A DNA stretch of 10,324 nt, taken from Pseudomonadota bacterium (GTDB lineage Bacteria > Desulfobacterota > BSN033 > WVXP01 > G020346125). Under the pieces are notes generated by a model. The model did not search any database. It had not been told where the DNA came from and saw only the letters and a program-made list of their open reading frames with translations. Shown here one piece after another: positions 6,896 to 10,324 of the stretch. Every line of letters starts with the position of its first letter. Position 1 is the stretch's first letter. The DNA is taken from contig DAOVGJ010000088.1 of NCBI GenBank assembly GCA_030672465.1, positions 1-10,324 on the forward strand, written 5' to 3'. The translations under genes were made by a program, and so were the position numbers.

Positions 6896-8590
6896 TCAAT
6901 GGTTTACCGCGATCTCATCTCCCAAGGCGTAACGCTTAATTTTTCTGGTGGACGTCTTTGGAAATGCTTCATCCCGGATTCGAAACTTCTTTACCCGCTT
7001 ATATTCGGCCAGGTTTTTTCCGTATTTCTTGATTTCGGATTTAATGAGATCCTCGATATCCCCAATGGTCATGTGCTCGATGCCCTTCTCCTTTGCGTAG
7101 AGATCGATGGAGTCCTGATTGCAATAGACGAGGGCATGGACCTCCTCGACGAAGGGGGAAATCTTTTTCCCATAGACCATAACCTCCTCGATGTAATGAC
7201 TCTTTAACAACTCCTGCTCCACTTCCTCGGGGTAAACATTCTTCCCATTGGCCGTGACGATGAGATTCCCTAGCCTCCCCTTCACGTAGAGGAATCCCTC
7301 ATTATCTATAAATCCCAAATCTCCCGTGCGATACCAGCCATCCATGAATGCCCCCTCAGTGGCCTCGGGATTGTTGAAGTATTCTTTCATCACATTGGGT
7401 CCCTTCACCCATATTTCCCCTATCCCTTCCTCATTGGGATCGTGAATCCTCACCTCTACTCCAGGGATCGGCTTCCCCACCGAGCCCTCTTGGATCATTC
7501 CATCGTATTCGAAGGAGATAACCGGTGAGGTCTCCGTTATTCCATATCCTTGAAAGATCTTGATTCCCCAATTCCTCATCCCTTTCGCTATTTCCGGGTC
7601 CAGAGCAGCCCCCCCACTGATGAAACGGATATCCTTCCCCAATTTCTTTCGAATTCCCCTGGTCACTATCCCCCTCAAGAGCTTTGAGCGGAAGAGCATT
7701 CTGCTGAAGAAATTGGAATCGATCCCCCGCATGATACGATTGTACATTTTTTCATAGAGGGCTGGGACACCCATGACGAAATTGGGCTTCACCTCCTCAA
7801 TATTCGAGCCGACCTTCTTAAGGTTCTCGCAGAATGAGATGGTACCGCCTAAATAAATGGGGGCCAATATACCACATGTAGCTTCATAGACATGATTGAT
7901 GGGGAGGATGGATAAGGTATGGATACCCTCATCGAGCCCGGCAGATTCGACGAAGGATCGAATATTGGAGACAATATTCCGGTTTGTCAACACCACCCCC
8001 TTTGACCTTCCCGTGGTCCCCGATGTATAGACAATGGCCGCCAGGTCGTCCGGTTCCATCTCGTGATGGATGAAGGCCTTGTTCTGCCTCAAGCGATCCA
8101 TATGAATGGGCTCCACTTTCCCCATGTCGGGAAAATGGGAATCCCCCGATTCAACCATGCTGCCCTTGACGTCCATAAAGGGGTCTAAGACGATCGCCCT
8201 TTCCAGTGAGGGAAGTAGATCGATCACCTCGCACAGGGTTTCCAGGTAATCGCTGGAGAGGATGATGAACTTGGCCGAGGAGTCATCGAGGATGTGCCTT
8301 AATTCGCTGGCCTTTAACTCCTTGTCGATGGGGACGACGATGCCCCCATTCAGTATAATCCCGAAATAGGATATTACCCACCCCGGTCCATTATGGGATA
8401 ACAGCGCAACTCGGTCTTTGGGCTTCATCCCGAGTTTGACCAATCCCGTTCCAATATCCCTTGCCGACTCATAGAATTCGCCATACGTGATGTCCTTCCA
8501 ACGGCCCTCCGCCTTCCACCTCAGCATGGGTTTATCCCTGAAACGCCTCGCGTTATCCTCCAGTATGCCGATAAGGGTCACTCCCTCCAC
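6896..8590 (-). CDS. Long-chain acyl-CoA synthetase (FadD/FAA1-like)
   Basis: The 564-residue protein activates fatty or related acids to acyl-CoA with ATP. Motifs in order are YTSGTTGRSKGVV (188-200), GYGITETSP (348-356), YRTGDLG (420-426), the hinge VKGRLGNLIVTANGKNVYPEE (about 436-456) and a C-terminal KTSTRKIKRY (about 545-554) containing the usual catalytic-lysine region. NGKN in the hinge and the overall layout resemble the long-chain FAA1/FadD15-type branch (COG1022) rather than the branch of the ligase at the left end. The start is GTG at 8588-8590, with GGAGGAG six bases upstream; a TAG lies a few codons further up in frame, so no longer start exists. It follows the histidine kinase by 21 bp on the same strand and is probably co-transcribed with it. 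The exact chain length accepted is unknown. Confidence 0.95.
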   Translation of the reverse strand: MEGVTLIGILEDNARRFRDKPMLRWKAEGRWKDITYGEFYESARDIGTGLVKLGMKPKDRVALLSHNGPGWVISYFGIILNGGIVVPIDKELKASELRHILDDSSAKFIILSSDYLETLCEVIDLLPSLERAIVLDPFMDVKGSMVESGDSHFPDMGKVEPIHMDRLRQNKAFIHHEMEPDDLAAIVYTSGTTGRSKGVVLTNRNIVSNIRSFVESAGLDEGIHTLSILPINHVYEATCGILAPIYLGGTISFCENLKKVGSNIEEVKPNFVMGVPALYEKMYNRIMRGIDSNFFSRMLFRSKLLRGIVTRGIRKKLGKDIRFISGGAALDPEIAKGMRNWGIKIFQGYGITETSPVISFEYDGMIQEGSVGKPIPGVEVRIHDPNEEGIGEIWVKGPNVMKEYFNNPEATEGAFMDGWYRTGDLGFIDNEGFLYVKGRLGNLIVTANGKNVYPEEVEQELLKSHYIEEVMVYGKKISPFVEEVHALVYCNQDSIDLYAKEKGIEHMTIGDIEDLIKSEIKKYGKNLAEYKRVKKFRIRDEAFPKTSTRKIKRYALGDEIAVNH

Positions 8591-8611
8591 CTCATGCTCC
8601 TCCCTTAATCG

Positions 8612-9727
8612 CTATGAAAGGCGTTGAGTCCTGATCTTTCTCCGGCGCTCCTTGGGCAGGAGAATAGAAAAACGCGTCCCTTTTCCCCGTTTACTCGATA
8701 CCTGAATCGTTCCGCCCTGCTCCTTGATTATGCGATGAGTCGTTGCCAGGCTGATCCCAACCTTACCCGGCTTGGTGGAAAAGAAGGGGTCGAAGATTGC
8801 CCCGAGGTTTTCCTCGGGGATGCCACACCCGGAATCCGAAATCTCTATGCCAATAAAGTCGTCCTTCGAAAATAACTTGACATGAATTGACCCCTCTCCG
8901 TCGATGGCTTCAATGGCGTTATTCAAGATATAGCTGAGCGCCTTTGCCAGAAGGGGGCCGTCGATAAATACTGTGGGGTTCCAGCTCGGTTTCTCCACCT
9001 CGAAGTCAATGACCACCCTCTTCTGCGAAGCATTGGCCGAGATAGACTCCAGAGAGGCCTCGATGATTTTTCTGATATCCTCCTTTTTATGAACCGGCTT
9101 CGGAAGGGTAGCGAAATTCTGCACTTGATCGATAATCCCTTCCAAGCGACTGATCTCCTTCTCTATCCTTTTGAAGTATTGGAGTTGATCGGTGCCTGAA
9201 ATCGTCCTGGAAATCCTCTTGGCAAAACCGCCTATGGAGACGACGGGGTTTCTAACCTTGTGGGCGATCTCCTCGACCATTCTTCCCAGGCTCGCCAACC
9301 TTTGGGATTCGTAGTAATTCCGCTCCAATTCCTTCAATTTTGTGATGTCCTGGAGGGTAAAAACAATCCAATTTTCATCCCGATCATTACCAAGATAGAA
9401 AGACGTGGTCAACCTCACAAAAACCCTCGTGTTATTCCTATCCCGTAATACGTTCTCTCCCTCATATCCCCCTTCAACCTGGGTTTTTCTCAAGATATTG
9501 GGCAAGAAGTGGGTCAAATCATCGGGTAAGAATAGGATTCCGATGGATTTGCCAATTGATGCCTTCACGCCATAGCCAAATAGCTCCCCCGCCTTCTTAT
9601 TGAGGTAGTGGAGAGTTCCAGAGGTATCGGTAATGATGATGGCATCTTGGATCAGGTCGATTGCCCGGTGAAGAAATCGGGGGGTCATGGAAATTCCACC
9701 ATCTTTTCCCTTTCCACCCCTACCCAT
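8612..9727 (-). CDS. PAS-domain sensor histidine kinase
   Basis: From the chosen ATG (9725-9727) the product is 371 residues. A PAS domain spans about residues 18-130 (IQDAIIITDTSGTLHYLNKKA, ending in FTLQDIT). A HisKA dimerisation domain follows, with the phosphoacceptor His156 in EEIAHKVRNPVVSIGGF, then a HATPase domain: N box YILNNAIEA (266-274), G1 DSGCGIPEE (298-306), F box FDPFFS (312-317) and GKGTRFSILLP near the end. The usual G2 motif GTGLGLA is altered to GKVGISLA (about 321-328), which may weaken ATP-lid function. No membrane segment is present, so it is a cytoplasmic sensor. The start is uncertain: TTG at 9799 and ATG at 9688 (GGTGGA upstream) are also in frame, and PAS begins only after the latter. 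No response regulator is adjacent; the acyl-CoA synthetase follows in the same transcript. Confidence 0.9.
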   Translation of the reverse strand: MGRGGKGKDGGISMTPRFLHRAIDLIQDAIIITDTSGTLHYLNKKAGELFGYGVKASIGKSIGILFLPDDLTHFLPNILRKTQVEGGYEGENVLRDRNNTRVFVRLTTSFYLGNDRDENWIVFTLQDITKLKELERNYYESQRLASLGRMVEEIAHKVRNPVVSIGGFAKRISRTISGTDQLQYFKRIEKEISRLEGIIDQVQNFATLPKPVHKKEDIRKIIEASLESISANASQKRVVIDFEVEKPSWNPTVFIDGPLLAKALSYILNNAIEAIDGEGSIHVKLFSKDDFIGIEISDSGCGIPEENLGAIFDPFFSTKPGKVGISLATTHRIIKEQGGTIQVSSKRGKGTRFSILLPKERRRKIRTQRLS

Positions 9728-9867
9728 CTCTACTATCCCCGCGTGTCGTTTTTTTCTTAGGTGAACACCCTCGTCCCTGAGCGTAATGCCATCCTTCAAA
9801 CCGCAGCACTACGTCACCACATAACGGCAGTACCCAAACTCGGCCGGAAGGGGTAAGTATTACCCAC

Positions 9868-9989
9868 CGTTCGGCTGAGCCCTTCGGTCTGAGCAGTTCG
9901 GCCCTGAGACATGTCGACGAGCTCATGTCGAGTCGCTCACCGCCGAAGGGCTCAGGGTCGAAGGCCCTCGGCGTGAGCTCGGCCGAACG
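9868..9989. repeat. GC-rich cluster of nested and alternative palindromes
   Basis: CTGAGCCCTTCGG (9875-9887) is perfectly complementary to CCGAAGGGCTCAG (9943-9955). The overlapping CGTTCGGCTGAGC (9868-9880) also pairs, with one wobble, with GCTCGGCCGAACG (9977-9989). Between the first arms, GACATG (9908-9913) faces CATGTC (9924-9929). Because 9875-9880 belongs to two possible stems, the folds are mutually exclusive. The words resemble GC-rich palindromic intergenic repeats common in environmental bacterial genomes; it lies directly upstream of the histidine kinase. Confidence 0.7.
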
Positions 9990-10011
9990 CTCACGACGAA
10001 GCCTGCAAACC

Positions 10012-10239
10012 CCGAACCGGCCATTTCGGAAACGGTCGTTGCCCAGGTTCCCTGGAGCGAACATTAAAGAATTTTTGGTAACCATTCTAGTGAAGCGAAA
10101 CGGCCGCAAACTCAATGTTTGAGCCCTGAGGGCGAGTTTTGAGTTTGCAGTGAAGCGAACTTTAGAATGGCCAAAAGTCTTTTCAGTGAGCGAAAGGGAA
10201 TCTGGGCAATAGACCACAAAGCACCGAAGCGAAGGGACA
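10012..10239 (-). repeat. Structured noncoding repeat, copy B (inverted relative to copy A)
   Basis: Read on the minus strand this matches 3771-4006 almost end to end. Its nested arms are conserved: ACCATTCT (10081-10088) with AGAATGG (10164-10170), and GCAAACTCAA (10106-10115) with TTGAGTTTGC (10139-10148). The central palindrome is GCCCTGAGGGC (10123-10133), where copy A has a differently paired version of the same stem. The two copies bracket the flavin/iron-sulfur gene, the acyl-CoA synthetase and the kinase. Confidence 0.85.
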
Positions 10240-10260
10240 ACGGTATTCTCCAGGAAATCA

Positions 10261-10286
10261 GTTCTCGGTCCGGTTCAAACGAGAAC
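10261..10286. repeat. Short inverted repeat GTTCTCG/CGAGAAC
   Basis: Seven perfectly paired bases (10261-10267 with 10280-10286) surround a 12-base loop near the right edge. No T tract follows, so it is not a typical terminator. It may be an operator for a gene beyond the window, or chance. Confidence 0.3.
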
Positions 10287-10324
10287 GAGTACATGGTATC
10301 TTCTTTTTGAGAATGTGTAAATCC

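Larger units (their letters stand above)
9800..10324. other. Noncoding region with palindrome cluster and repeat copy B
   Basis: No gene is supported to the right of the kinase. The stretch holds a GC-rich cluster of alternative palindromes (9868-9989), repeat copy B (10012-10239) and a short inverted repeat at 10261-10286. A reading frame through it on the minus strand exists but is translated repeat sequence. Confidence 0.65.

Noticed and set aside
9728..9799. TTG-initiated N-terminal extension of the histidine kinase
   Set aside because: It lacks a clear ribosome site and adds basic residues with no domain resemblance ahead of the PAS domain; it is not fully excluded.
9720..10217. 165-residue minus-strand reading frame overlapping repeat copy B
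   Set aside because: Most of it is translated repeat and palindrome sequence. The equivalent frame in copy A is broken by stops and one-base indels, and it overlaps the kinase start region in another frame.
3771..10239. Composite transposon flanked by inverted repeats
   Set aside because: Neither copy encodes a transposase, no target-site duplication is evident, and the copies have diverged, so active composite movement is not supported.
10112..10294. 60-residue minus-strand frame at the right edge
   Set aside because: It reads through the same repeat in another frame and has no family resemblance or convincing ribosome site.

Overview
The window reads as an accessory stretch of a strict or facultative anaerobe, most likely a Desulfobacterota (former Deltaproteobacteria) or a similar syntrophic or fatty-acid-using lineage. 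The basis is a combination of adenylate-forming acyl-CoA ligases, a flavin/iron-sulfur fusion enzyme with HdrD-type cysteine motifs, a lipoyl-carrier/lipoate-ligase pair and a PAS histidine kinase. Gene content only suggests the taxon; it contains no marker gene.

Layout. (1) 1-1283, minus strand: an acyl-CoA ligase whose C-terminal end runs off the left edge, with a very good sigma70-type promoter at 1319-1347. (2) 1590-3632, plus strand: a short protein with one membrane segment and a coiled coil, then a GcvH-like lipoyl-carrier protein and a two-domain lipoate-protein ligase only 34 bp apart. No gcvT or gcvP is visible. (3) 3633-4314: noncoding, with an AT-rich hairpin, a ~236-bp repeat (copy A) and an AT-rich island with short direct repeats. 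(4) 4315-6876, plus strand: an 853-residue fusion of a GlcD-type FAD dehydrogenase with a GlcF/HdrD-type iron-sulfur module. (5) 6896-9727, minus strand, convergent with the fusion: a PAS histidine kinase followed 21 bp later by a long-chain acyl-CoA synthetase, apparently one operon. (6) about 9728-10324: noncoding, with a GC-rich palindrome cluster and copy B of the repeat in inverted orientation.

How the genes may work together. The two ligases activate carboxylic acids to CoA thioesters at the cost of ATP. The flavin/iron-sulfur fusion probably oxidises a 2-hydroxyacid or related substrate and passes electrons through cubane and HdrD-type clusters. The lipoate ligase presumably loads the neighbouring H-like protein. 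Whether that protein serves glycine cleavage or is a dedicated redox carrier is open. The kinase probably senses a cytoplasmic signal, and its partner regulator is not in the window.

Most notable are the two diverged inverted copies of a structured noncoding repeat, whose central hairpin differs between copies by a compensatory base-pair change, and the lipoyl-carrier/ligase pair lacking its expected pathway genes.
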